Shown: in pieces, positions 1 to 5,831 of the stretch
Numbering within the stretch: the stretch's first letter is position 1
Layout of the letters: each line of letters opens with the position of its first letter
Source of the DNA: Paracoccaceae bacterium
GTDB lineage: Bacteria; Pseudomonadota; Alphaproteobacteria; Rhodobacterales; Rhodobacteraceae
Reading direction: 5' to 3'
Assembly (NCBI GenBank): GCA_003500165.1
Contig: DNSZ01000239.1
Span: forward strand, 1-8,003
DNA length: 8,003 nucleotides
Notes under the pieces: generated by a model
Told to the model about the DNA's origin: nothing
The model's database searches: none
What the model saw: only the letters and a program-made list of their open reading frames with translations
Position numbers and translations under genes: made by a program

Positions 1-47
1 GGTCAGCAGATTTGCCGCGCCGATGCGGCGCGGCAAATCTGCTGACC
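1..47. repeat. Perfect 47-base inverted repeat (22-base arms, 3-base loop) at the window edge
   Basis: Bases 1-22 are the exact reverse complement of bases 26-47, with the loop ATG at 23-25. The right arm encodes the conserved AroE segment around GAANLL and so looks native. The left arm begins exactly at base 1 and is explained entirely as a fold-back copy of the right arm. A perfect hairpin of this length with mixed base composition is not expected in a coding region. The likeliest cause is a contig-end artefact, either an inverted chimera from amplification or an assembler fold-back. A genuine genomic hairpin is the less likely alternative. Confidence 0.9.
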
Positions 48-602
48 TTTGGGCCGGGCGGCGCGACCCATGCCGACAATACCGATGGGGCAGGTTTTCT
101 CGCCGGCTTGCAGGCGGCGGTCCCGGAATGGCGGCCTCGGGCCGGACCGGCGCTCGTCCTCGGTGCCGGTGGCGCGGCGCGGGCCATCGTCGATGCGCTT
201 GCCGCGGCCGGCGTGGCCGAGATCCGGATCGCCAACCGCACGCGCGCCCGGGCCGTGGCCCTCGCCTGCGCGGCGGGTCCGGTCGCCAAGGTCGTCGACT
301 GGGATGCGGCATCGCCGTCAATCGGCGCCGCCGCACTGCTCGTCAATACGACAAGCCTCGGCATGACGGGCCAACCACCGCTCACGCTCGACCTCGCCCG
401 GCTCGACCCCGCGACGGTGGTTGCCGACATCGTCTACAGCCCGCTCGAGACCGATCTGCTTCGGGCCGCGCGCCAGCGCGGTTGCCGCACGGTCGATGGG
501 CTTGCCATGCTTCTTCATCAGGCGGTCCCGGCATTCGAGGCCTTCTTCGGCCCGCGTCCCAGCGTCGACGAAGCGCTGCGCCGCGCGATCCTGGCCGTAT
601 GA
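3..602 (+). CDS. aroE: Shikimate dehydrogenase (NADP+), 3' part
   Basis: AroE reduces 3-dehydroshikimate to shikimate with NADPH in the cytoplasmic shikimate pathway. Counting residues from the codon at 12, the frame shows GAANLL (6-11), the substrate-site DNTDG (22-26), the glycine-rich nucleotide loop GAGGAARAI (51-59), NRT (75-77, usual for NADP binding), NTTSLGM (112-118), ADIVYSPLET (138-147) and the C-terminal VDGLAMLLHQ (161-170). About 70-80 N-terminal residues, including the shikimate-binding SxS motif, lie outside the window, since the family is usually about 270-280 residues. The TTG at 12 is not a real start. Bases 1-25 lie in or next to the left arm and loop of a perfect inverted repeat and may not be native, so trustworthy coding begins near 26. 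The stop at 600-602 overlaps the coaE start (ATGA), implying translational coupling. Identity is certain from the motifs; the 5' end is not. Confidence 0.95.
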   Translation, partial: SADLPRRCGAANLLTFGPGGATHADNTDGAGFLAGLQAAVPEWRPRAGPALVLGAGGAARAIVDALAAAGVAEIRIANRTRARAVALACAAGPVAKVVDWDAASPSIGAAALLVNTTSLGMTGQPPLTLDLARLDPATVVADIVYSPLETDLLRAARQRGCRTVDGLAMLLHQAVPAFEAFFGPRPSVDEALRRAILAV

Positions 603-1213
603 TGGCACCGCCGCCCCTGCGCCTCGGTCTGACCGGCTCGATCGGCATGGGCAAATCGACCGTTGCCGCGATGTTCGCCGCCGAAGGCGTCCCGGTCTGG
701 GACGCTGACGCCACGGTTCATCGCCTCTATGCACCGGGCGGCGCGGCCGTCGGCCCGGTCTCGGCCGCGTTTCCCGCAGCCTTGCAGGATGGCGGCATAG
801 CGCGCCCGGCGCTCAACGCCGTTCTTGCGGGGGACGACACGGCCCTTGCCCAGCTCGAGGCGATCGTCCATCCCCTGGTGGCGGCAGACCGTGCAGCCTT
901 CCTGCGCGATGCCCAGGCCGGCGGTGCGCCGCTTGTGGTTTTCGACACCCCGCTGCTCTTCGAAACCGGGGCCGAGGCCGATCTCGACAGGACGCTGGTG
1001 GTCACCGCCCCGGCCGATCTGCAACGCGCCCGGGTGCTCGCCCGGCCGGGCATGACGGCCGAGCGGCTCGACCGCATCCTGGCCCGCCAAATGCCCGACG
1101 CGGAAAAGCGGCGGCGCGCCGATCTGGTGGTCGAAAGCGTCGATTTGGGGCGCACCCGTGCCGCGATCCGCGACCTGGTCGCCCGGCTGAAGAAGGAACG
1201 TGAAGATGCGTGA
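599..1213 (+). CDS. coaE: Dephospho-CoA kinase
   Basis: CoaE catalyses the last step of coenzyme A synthesis, ATP-dependent phosphorylation of the 3'-hydroxyl of the dephospho-CoA ribose. The 204-residue product matches the family length of about 200. It has a Walker A loop GSIGMGKS at 13-20, DAD at 35-37 in the substrate region, the HP pair at 91-92, DTPLLFE at 116-122, and the lid and C-terminal region with MT at 152-153 and RQMPDAEKRRRAD at 163-175. Two tandem ATGs (599 and 602) are possible starts. The first gives the ATGA overlap with the aroE stop. No Shine-Dalgarno sequence stands out, which fits coupling to aroE translation. The segment after RRRAD reads LVVES, where many homologues have a VIDT-like sequence; this looks like family variation. 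The 3' end overlaps dnaQ by 8 bases. Function is firm; the choice between the two ATGs is open. Confidence 0.95.
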   Translation: MMAPPPLRLGLTGSIGMGKSTVAAMFAAEGVPVWDADATVHRLYAPGGAAVGPVSAAFPAALQDGGIARPALNAVLAGDDTALAQLEAIVHPLVAADRAAFLRDAQAGGAPLVVFDTPLLFETGAEADLDRTLVVTAPADLQRARVLARPGMTAERLDRILARQMPDAEKRRRADLVVESVDLGRTRAAIRDLVARLKKEREDA

Positions 1214-1913
1214 GATCGTTCTCGACACCGAAACCACCGGGCTCGACCCGGCCAGCGGCGACCGCCTTGTCGAGATCGGTGCCGTCGAACTCGTCAACCA
1301 GCTTCCCACCGGGCGCACCTGGCACCGCTACATCAATCCCGAACGGCCGGTGCCGCAAGCCGCTTTTGCGGTGCATGGCCTCGACGACAGTTTTCTTCGC
1401 GACAAGCCGGTGTTTCGCGCGGTGCATGCCGATCTGCTCGCCTTCCTGGGCGACGCGCCGCTCGTCATCCACAACGCCGCCTTCGATATCGGCTTCCTCG
1501 ACGCCGAGCTTGGCCGCTGCGGGGCGCCGCCGCTGGGCCTGGCGCGCGCCGTCGACACGCTGGAACTGGCGCGGGCACGCTATCCCGGCGCCGGAAATTC
1601 GCTCGATGCGCTCTGCCGGCGTTTCGGGATCGACAATTCGGGGCGCGATCTGCATGGCGCCCTGCTCGACGCAAGGCTGCTCGCGGAGGTCTATCTCGAG
1701 CTTACCGGCGGCCGCCAGCGCGACTTCGGACTGGATTCCGATCCAACCGGCCCCCGTGCCGCCATGCCGGGCCGGGACAAGACCGCACCCCCCGGCATCG
1801 CCCGAAGCCGCGCCCGCCCGCTGGCGCCGCGCCTGACCGAGGCCGAGCGCGCTGCCCATGCGGCCTTCCTGGCCGAGCTGGGCGCCGACCCGCTCTGGCG
1901 TCGCGACGGCTAG
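1206..1913 (+). CDS. dnaQ: DNA polymerase III epsilon subunit (3'-5' proofreading exonuclease)
   Basis: Epsilon excises misincorporated nucleotides as part of the Pol III core with alpha. The 235-residue product has the full DEDDh set: Exo I with D7 and E9 in LDTETTGLDP, Exo II with HNAAFD (89-94, D94), and Exo III with H150 and D155 in LHGALLDA. Just after the exonuclease domain, QRDFGL (171-176) sits where the E. coli beta-clamp motif QTSMAF lies, and has the Q-x-x-hydrophobic-x-hydrophobic pattern. The tail, about 177-235, is Pro/Arg/Ala-rich and would be the alpha-binding part by analogy with E. coli. I start at ATG 1206 because AAGGA (1193-1197) is 8 bases upstream; the in-frame GTG at 1200 would be only 2 bases from it. 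The start lies within the end of coaE (8-base overlap), so the two are probably co-translated. The gene converges on secB. Confidence 0.96.
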   Translation: MREIVLDTETTGLDPASGDRLVEIGAVELVNQLPTGRTWHRYINPERPVPQAAFAVHGLDDSFLRDKPVFRAVHADLLAFLGDAPLVIHNAAFDIGFLDAELGRCGAPPLGLARAVDTLELARARYPGAGNSLDALCRRFGIDNSGRDLHGALLDARLLAEVYLELTGGRQRDFGLDSDPTGPRAAMPGRDKTAPPGIARSRARPLAPRLTEAERAAHAAFLAELGADPLWRRDG

Positions 1914-1918
1914 ACAGC

Positions 1919-1932
1919 GGCCCTGCTGGGCC
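1919..1932. terminator. Short GC hairpin between convergent dnaQ and secB (possible weak terminator)
   Basis: GGCCC (1919-1923) pairs with GGGCC (1928-1932) around a TGCT loop, within the 27-base gap between the two converging stop codons. The stem is only 5 bp and has no T-tract on either strand, so intrinsic termination is doubtful. It is the only structure seen in this gap. Rho-dependent termination or overlapping 3' ends are equally possible. Confidence 0.25.
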
Positions 1933-1940
1933 AACGCAAC

Positions 1941-2507
1941 TCAGGCAGAGCCGGCCGGCCCGCCACCCGCATCGGCGCTGGCCTCTGCCTGCTGCTTTGC
2001 CCGCGCCGCCAGCTGCTGGCGGTAAAGCTGGACAAAATCGATGGAATCGAGCAGGAGCGGGGGGAACCCCCCATCCCTTGTGACATCGGCGACGATCCGG
2101 CGCACGAAGGGGAACATCATCCGCGGCGCCTCGATCAGCAGAAACGGCCGAAGCTGTTCCTCCGGCACATTCTCCACCGTGAACAGCCCGCCATATTCAA
2201 GCTCCATCAGAAAGACGGTCTCGCCCGCCGCCTCGGCCCCTGCGGGCAGTCTCGCGGTGATCGAGAACTTGGTGATGACCTCGAACTGGTCGCTGTCGCT
2301 GCGCTTGCCGGCATCGGCCCCGACCTGAACCGCGATGTCGGGCTTGGCGCCCGCCCGCAGCGCTTTCTGCACCGCGATGTTCTCGAAGGACAGATCGCGC
2401 ACGAACTGGCCGATGATGTGCAGTCGCGGCATGGCCGGCACCGCCTGCTGCGGTGTTGCGGCCGCGGCCCCGTTCCCCGAACCGGCCGTCGTTTCTTCAT
2501 CGCTCAT
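1941..2507 (-). CDS. secB: Protein-export chaperone SecB
   Basis: SecB is a cytoplasmic tetrameric chaperone that keeps precursor proteins unfolded and delivers them to SecA for Sec export. The 188-residue product carries the family hallmarks: QFVRDLSFEN (34-43), MELEYGGLF (101-109) and a long conserved core from LLIEAPRMMFPF (123-134) through VADVTRDGGFPPLLLDSIDF (139-158). It is longer than E. coli SecB (155 residues) because of an Ala/Gly/Thr-rich N-terminal extension (about 1-25) and an Ala/Gly-rich tail (about 168-188), both of which look disordered. The start is well supported: GAGAGGA lies just upstream of the ATG on the minus strand. It lies downstream of fxsA on the same strand, 99 bases away, and may be cotranscribed or use its own promoter. 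Its 3' end faces dnaQ. Confidence 0.97.
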   Translation of the reverse strand: MSDEETTAGSGNGAAAATPQQAVPAMPRLHIIGQFVRDLSFENIAVQKALRAGAKPDIAVQVGADAGKRSDSDQFEVITKFSITARLPAGAEAAGETVFLMELEYGGLFTVENVPEEQLRPFLLIEAPRMMFPFVRRIVADVTRDGGFPPLLLDSIDFVQLYRQQLAARAKQQAEASADAGGGPAGSA

Positions 2508-2555
2508 GTGGCAATCCTCTCTTCTCCTGACGGGCGCTGGCCCGATCTCCGCGCG

Positions 2556-2584
2556 CTGCTAGCAGCCGGGTTCCGGGCAGGCAA
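2556..2584 (-). promoter_or_regulatory. Candidate secB promoter
   Basis: Read on the minus strand, a -35-like TTGCCT (2579-2584) and a -10-like TAGCAG (2556-2561) are separated by exactly 17 bases in the fxsA-secB gap. TTG and the initial TA agree with the sigma70 consensus but the remaining bases are weak. The -10 overlaps a perfect 12-bp palindrome, GCTGCTAGCAGC (2555-2566). By-eye prediction only. Confidence 0.3.
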
Positions 2585-2606
2585 CGCCCCCTCGCCCGGC
2601 CGGCGC

Positions 2607-3092
2607 CTAGTCCTTGCGGACCCAGCCCGAAGGCGGACCGTCCGGTTTGCCGGTCGCCGTGTCCGGTGTCTCGGGTGCGACGATCTCATAATCCGCGTCG
2701 GTCGGCCCCGATTCGTGGCCGGTGCCGAACACGACCGCGCCGCGCGCCACGAGCTGGCGACCGATCCAGCGGATGATCCGCCGCCGCGGCCCGGGCAGCA
2801 TCAACGCGATCCCGACCGTATCGGTGAAGAAGCCCGGGGTCAGCAACAGAAGCCCGGCGATCAGCAGCGCGGCCCCGTCCGCCAGCGGCCCCGTCGGGTC
2901 GCGCCCCTGCGCCAGCGCGCGCTGCAACCGTTCGAGCGCGGCCATGCCCTGGGCCCGCATCAGCACCGTGCCGACAAGCGCGCTCAGCACCACCAGACCC
3001 AGCGTCGGCCACAGGCCGATCCAGCCGCCGACCAGGATGAACAGCGCGATCTCGGTCATCGGGACCGCAACGAAGATCAGAAACAGTGGCAT
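2607..3092 (-). CDS. fxsA: FxsA family membrane protein
   Basis: FxsA is a small inner-membrane protein. Its E. coli member, when overexpressed, relieves F-plasmid exclusion of phage T7; its normal biochemical role is not established. The 161-residue product starts MPLFLIFVAVPMTEIALFILVG, a first membrane segment (about 2-22), followed by a second (about 25-45), and carries the family signature region LLLTPGFFTDTVGIAL (82-97) in the last hydrophobic stretch. The hydrophilic C-terminal tail (about 125-161) contains DYEIVAPE (134-141) and is presumably soluble. The frame is open upstream to 3191, but that extension is Cys/Gly/Arg-rich and unlike the family, while the ATG at 3090-3092 gives the canonical MPLF start, preceded by a GGGGAA Shine-Dalgarno-like sequence. 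It is divergent from the Tim44-like gene and lies upstream of secB on the same strand. Confidence 0.92.
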   Translation of the reverse strand: MPLFLIFVAVPMTEIALFILVGGWIGLWPTLGLVVLSALVGTVLMRAQGMAALERLQRALAQGRDPTGPLADGAALLIAGLLLLTPGFFTDTVGIALMLPGPRRRIIRWIGRQLVARGAVVFGTGHESGPTDADYEIVAPETPDTATGKPDGPPSGWVRKD

Positions 3093-3140
3093 CTGGGTTC
3101 CCCAACGCTTCCCCGGACCGGCGCGACCCGCGCGCCATGG

Positions 3141-3169
3141 TGGACTTGCCCGGTCGCCGCCTCTACATA
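3141..3169 (+). promoter_or_regulatory. Candidate promoter for the Tim44-like gene
   Basis: TGGACT (3141-3146) and TACATA (3164-3169) are 17 bases apart in the divergent region, placing a start site about 50 bases before the ATG at 3227. They match the -35 and -10 consensus at 4 and 3 of 6 positions. An alternative -35, TTGCCC (3146-3151), would leave only 12 bases. The TACATA is also the complement of a possible -10 for fxsA. Weak by-eye prediction. Confidence 0.28.
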
Positions 3170-3191
3170 GGCAACAAGCCCCGGCATCCAA
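3164..3191 (-). promoter_or_regulatory. Candidate fxsA promoter sharing its -10 with the opposing promoter
   Basis: On the minus strand TTGGAT (3186-3191) is followed after 16 bases by TATGTA (3164-3169), the complement of the plus-strand TACATA. This would place an fxsA transcript start roughly 65 bases before its ATG. Each element matches consensus at 3 of 6 positions, including TTG and TAT. Prediction only. Confidence 0.25.
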
Positions 3192-3226
3192 CCCCGGCCG
3201 GGCCAGCGGAATCGAAAGGCAGCGCC

Positions 3227-3886
3227 ATGAGCGGCACTCTCGTGCAGATCCTTATCCTCGCCGGGATCGCGATCTTCCTGATCCTGCGCCTGCGCAGCGT
3301 GCTCGGAACCCGCGACGGGTTCGAACCGCCGCGCATGCCCGACAACGCCGCACGGCCCGCCCCGCGCCGGGCCTTCGACGTGATCGAGGGCGGCGTCGAC
3401 GACGACATTGCCGATCATGTCAAGGAAGGCTCCGCGGCCGCGCGGGCGCTCGCGGACATGAAAGCGGCGGAGCCGTCCTTTTCCGTCGGAGAGTTCCTGC
3501 GCGGCGCGCGCGGCGCCTATGAGATGATCCTGACCGCTTTCGAGGATGGCCGGCTCGGCGATGTCGAATCGTTTCTGGCACCCGAAGTGCGCGACAGCTT
3601 CGCCGCTGCCATCGCCGAACGCGAAAGCCAGGGCCTGACGGTGGAATCGCATTTCGCCGGCATCCGCGATGTCACCCTGGTCGAGGCACGGTTCGATACC
3701 GCCACCCGCGAAGCCGAGATCGATGTCCGGTTCACCGCCGAACTGGCCACGGTGGTCAAGGATGCCGACGGACAGATCGTCGAGGGCGACGCGAATGCCC
3801 TGCGCCGCCAGCGCGATGTCTGGACCTTCGGTCGCATGATGGGGTCCGACAACCCCAACTGGGCGCTGGTCGGCACCGGCGGCTGA
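3227..3886 (+). CDS. Tim44/TimA-like putative adaptor protein, membrane-anchored
   Basis: The 219-residue protein has an uncleaved hydrophobic N-terminal segment (about 5-20) with Arg residues right after it (R21, R23), consistent with an inner-membrane anchor and the rest in the cytoplasm. A charged, Pro-containing linker (about 24-80) leads to a Tim44-like domain (about 85-216): FSVGEFLRGARGAYEMIL (85-102), FEDGRLGDVESFLAPEV (105-121), then IVEGDA (184-189) and the end block RDVWTFGRMMGSDNPNWAL (196-214). Tim44 tethers the import motor to the TIM23 translocon in mitochondria; alphaproteobacterial homologues are usually called putative adaptors, and their partner is unknown. Its position near secB and fxsA is suggestive of an envelope role but proves nothing. 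The ATG at 3227 is supported by GAAAGG (3214-3219), 7 bases upstream; the longer upstream frame has no membrane-protein character. The Smr gene follows after 21 bases. Confidence 0.88.
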   Translation: MSGTLVQILILAGIAIFLILRLRSVLGTRDGFEPPRMPDNAARPAPRRAFDVIEGGVDDDIADHVKEGSAAARALADMKAAEPSFSVGEFLRGARGAYEMILTAFEDGRLGDVESFLAPEVRDSFAAAIAERESQGLTVESHFAGIRDVTLVEARFDTATREAEIDVRFTAELATVVKDADGQIVEGDANALRRQRDVWTFGRMMGSDNPNWALVGTGG

Positions 3887-3907
3887 CGCGTCGGGCGGCC
3901 CCCGGCG

Positions 3908-4540
3908 ATGTCGGTCCGGCCCGGGCCCCGACGCCTGACCGGCGAGGAGGCAAGGCTGTGGTCGCAGGTCGCGGCCCAGATCCGTCCGTTGCGCCGCGGC
4001 GACGGCCCGCCGGGCAAACATGCGGCCACACAAACGGTCACGGATACCGACGCGATGGCGGCCGGTTCGGCGCTCGACCGGGCCAATGGCGACCCCGGGC
4101 CAGCCCGGCGCCCGGTTTCGCCGCCTGCCGACACGCCACGCCCGAAACATCTGGCGCCCCGGCTCGACGCCCGGTTGTCGGCGCGCCTCGCGCGGGGCAA
4201 GTTGACGCCCGAGGCGCGGCTTGACCTGCATGGCATGACCCTGGCCGAGGCACGGCCGGCGCTGGCCGGCTTTCTTGCCCGGGCCGAGGCCCGCGGCCAG
4301 CGCCTTGTCCTGGTGATCACCGGCAAGGGCAGCGTAAGCGCGGCGCCCGAGGCGGCCTTTCAATCCGGCCGCGGCATCCTGCGCCGCCAGGTGCCCGAAT
4401 GGCTGCGCCAGGGCGCGCTCGCGTCGGGCGTCGTCGAGGTGCGCGAGGCGCATCGCCGCCATGGCGGTGCGGGCGCGTTTTATGTCTGGCTCAGGCGGCC
4501 GCGCGAGCGGGCTTTACAGCGCGCCAGACCGGAAGGATAA
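3908..4540 (+). CDS. Smr-domain protein
   Basis: Smr (small MutS-related) domains bind nucleic acid and often show nuclease activity. Stand-alone bacterial members include E. coli SmrB, which cleaves mRNA at collided ribosomes; whether this protein does so is not shown. The 210-residue product has a short N-terminal helix region (LTGEEARLWSQVAAQIRPL, about 10-28), a low-complexity Pro/Ala/Gly linker (about 30-80), then the Smr domain (about 95-197) with LDLHGMTLAEA (105-115), TGKG (138-141), the ILRRQVPEWL helix (157-166) and the terminal HGGAGAFYVWLRR block (185-197). The ATG at 3908 has no strong Shine-Dalgarno sequence and follows the Tim44-like stop by 21 bases, so coupling is plausible. 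The hydrolase gene begins 27 bases downstream. Domain assignment is firm; the physiological role is inferred only at family level. Confidence 0.92.
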   Translation: MSVRPGPRRLTGEEARLWSQVAAQIRPLRRGDGPPGKHAATQTVTDTDAMAAGSALDRANGDPGPARRPVSPPADTPRPKHLAPRLDARLSARLARGKLTPEARLDLHGMTLAEARPALAGFLARAEARGQRLVLVITGKGSVSAAPEAAFQSGRGILRRQVPEWLRQGALASGVVEVREAHRRHGGAGAFYVWLRRPRERALQRARPEG

Positions 4541-4567
4541 ACCGCCCGCCCAATTCGGAGTGCCGCC

Positions 4568-5683
4568 ATGATCCGCTCACTGAGCGTCTCCCTTGTCTTT
4601 CTTCTCGGCCTTGCCGTCGCGGCCTGCAGCCCGCGCGGCTATGTCAGCATGGGGTCGGAATCGGCCGCGCTGGCGGCCGGCGGCAGCTTGCAGACGATCT
4701 TCGTGGCGACCGACCGTGTGTTCGACCAGAGCGCCGAGATCTATGGCAATGACCGGATCGAGGATGCCGGTTTCGCCCGTTTCACGGTCTCGATCCCGCC
4801 CGAGCGCGCGGCCGGCAGCATCGAATGGCCGCGCGGCCAGCCCGATTTCCAGACCGAATTCGTCACCGTCGAGGCGGCCAAACTGCCCGAGCCGAACTTC
4901 TTTCGCGCACTCGACGCGCAGCTGGCCCAACTCCCCCGCGGGGAGCGCGAAATCGTTCTCTTCATTCACGGTTTCAACACCAACTATCCCGAGGCGTTCT
5001 ATCGCCAGGCGCAGATGATGCATGATTTCGGCGTCAGGGGCGTCGGCGTGACCTATGCCTGGGCGTCGGCCGGCAGTGCCTTTGGCTATGTTCACGATCG
5101 CGACAGCGTTCTTTACGCTCGCGATTCGCTGTCGCAGCTGATCGAGCAGCTGCAGCGCACGCGGGCCGAGGAAATCCTGATCGTCGCCCATTCCATGGGC
5201 GGGCTGCTGACCGTCGAAACGCTGCGCACCCTGGCCCTGAGGGGCAACGGGGGTTCCTGGGGCAAGCTTGGCGCGGTGATTCTGATCTCGCCCGACATCG
5301 CGGTCGATGTGTTCCGAACCCAGGCGCGCGATATCGGCACATTGCCCCAGCCCTTCGTCATTTTCACCTCCAACCAGGACCGGGCACTGGCCCTTTCGGC
5401 CGGCCTGTCGGGCCAGCGCGACCGCCTGGGGTCGTTGCCGAGCGTCGATCCGATCGACGAATTCGAAGTCACGCTGATCAATCTGACCGAGATCGAAGGC
5501 GGCGATCCGCTGCGTCACATGACGGCGGTGACCTCGCCGGCGAGTATCGCGATCCTCAACCAGATCAACGATTTCTCCCGAACGATGGCGGCCGAACAGA
5601 TCGACCGTCGCGGCTTGCTGCCCGGCACGGTCCTGTCGATCCGCAACGCGACCGAGGTGATCATCGATCCGCTGCAACCCTAG
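4568..5683 (+). CDS. Alpha/beta hydrolase lipoprotein (DUF900-type)
   Basis: The 371-residue product begins with a lipoprotein signal: MIR, a hydrophobic core (about 4-16) and a lipobox ending AVAAC with the acylated Cys at 20. Ser at +2 gives no inner-membrane retention signal, so outer-membrane anchoring is likely. The mature part is an alpha/beta hydrolase: LFIHGFNTNY (131-140) holds the oxyanion-side HGF, IVAHSMGGL (205-213) holds the nucleophile elbow with Ser209, and candidate acid and base are Asp271 (in SNQDRAL) and His317 (in LRHM). FVATDR (45-50) near the mature N-terminus and SPDIAVDVF (241-249) also resemble DUF900-type hydrolases. The substrate is unknown; esterase or lipase activity is the default guess. 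GGAG (4557-4560) lies 7 bases before the ATG. It follows the Smr gene by 27 bases and is probably cotranscribed; an intrinsic terminator lies about 95 bases after its stop. Confidence 0.9.
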   Translation: MIRSLSVSLVFLLGLAVAACSPRGYVSMGSESAALAAGGSLQTIFVATDRVFDQSAEIYGNDRIEDAGFARFTVSIPPERAAGSIEWPRGQPDFQTEFVTVEAAKLPEPNFFRALDAQLAQLPRGEREIVLFIHGFNTNYPEAFYRQAQMMHDFGVRGVGVTYAWASAGSAFGYVHDRDSVLYARDSLSQLIEQLQRTRAEEILIVAHSMGGLLTVETLRTLALRGNGGSWGKLGAVILISPDIAVDVFRTQARDIGTLPQPFVIFTSNQDRALALSAGLSGQRDRLGSLPSVDPIDEFEVTLINLTEIEGGDPLRHMTAVTSPASIAILNQINDFSRTMAAEQIDRRGLLPGTVLSIRNATEVIIDPLQP

Positions 5684-5696
5684 ACGTGCAATCCGC

Positions 5697-5725
5697 TTGC
5701 ACCGGCCGGAAATCCGGTGTAGCCC
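5697..5725 (+). promoter_or_regulatory. Candidate promoter of the rimP-nusA operon
   Basis: TTGCAC (5697-5702) and TAGCCC (5720-5725) are separated by exactly 17 bases, just after the hydrolase stop. The spacer region contains a 6-bp inverted repeat, CACCGG (5700-5705) and CCGGTG (5714-5719), which could be an operator or chance. The -35 is good; the -10 matches only the initial TA. If used, transcription would begin near 5732 and read through the terminator at 5777-5801 before reaching rimP. Confidence 0.35.
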
Positions 5726-5731
5726 TTTCCC

Positions 5732-5801
5732 ATCAGCGGCGGTTCGGCTTCCACACCCGAATCCCTCCGAAACGTGAAACGGGCCGCGCGCCCGTTTTTT
5801 T
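5732..5801 (+). ncRNA. Possible rimP leader (attenuator-like 5' untranslated region)
   Basis: Between the candidate promoter and rimP the RNA could form two hairpins in series. The first pairs GGTTCGG (5741-5747) with CCGAATC (5757-5763), 7 bp including one G-U, around a 9-base loop. The second is the intrinsic terminator at 5777-5801. I recall a described alphaproteobacterial rimP leader motif, a putative attenuator upstream of rimP-nusA-infB ending in a Rho-independent terminator; the position and architecture here fit, but I could not compare the sequence. I found no strong mutually exclusive antiterminator pairing. The 5' end is a guess from the promoter. The whole element could instead simply end the hydrolase transcript. 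Confidence 0.4.
5777..5801 (+). terminator. Intrinsic terminator just upstream of rimP
   Basis: AAACGGGC (5777-5784) pairs perfectly with GCCCGTTT (5790-5797) around the loop CGCGC, and the run of seven T (5795-5801) completes a textbook Rho-independent terminator. It lies 93 bases after the hydrolase stop and 30 bases before the rimP ATG. It either ends the upstream operon, acts as a regulated attenuator in the rimP leader, or does both. Confidence 0.85.
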
Positions 5802-5831
5802 GTGCTCCGACATGCCAGGCCGACCTGCCCG

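Noticed and set aside
1200..1205. GTG start for dnaQ two codons upstream of the chosen ATG
   Set aside because: It is only 2 bases from the Shine-Dalgarno sequence AAGGA, whereas the ATG at 1206 has a normal 8-base spacing.
518..1934. Overlapping minus-strand frames (518-1318 and 1002-1934) opposite coaE and dnaQ
   Set aside because: Low-complexity antisense translations of genes with full sets of family motifs on the plus strand.
2418..3170. Plus-strand open frame opposite secB and fxsA
   Set aside because: The opposing genes are clearly SecB and FxsA; this frame is Arg/Pro/Gln-rich with no domain.
3093..3191. N-terminal extension of fxsA to an upstream start
   Set aside because: The extension is Cys/Gly/Arg-rich and would precede the canonical MPLF membrane start; it also runs over the divergent promoter region.
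3077..4462. Long open frame on the minus strand (about 460 codons) opposite the Tim44-like and Smr genes
   Set aside because: It mirrors well-recognised plus-strand genes, has an Arg/Gly/Ala/Pro-rich composition typical of GC-rich antisense frames, and shows no family motif.
5684..5831. Possible tRNA upstream of rimP, as with the initiator tRNA gene in E. coli
   Set aside because: I could not find a cloverleaf or T-arm consensus; the hairpins fit a leader plus terminator.
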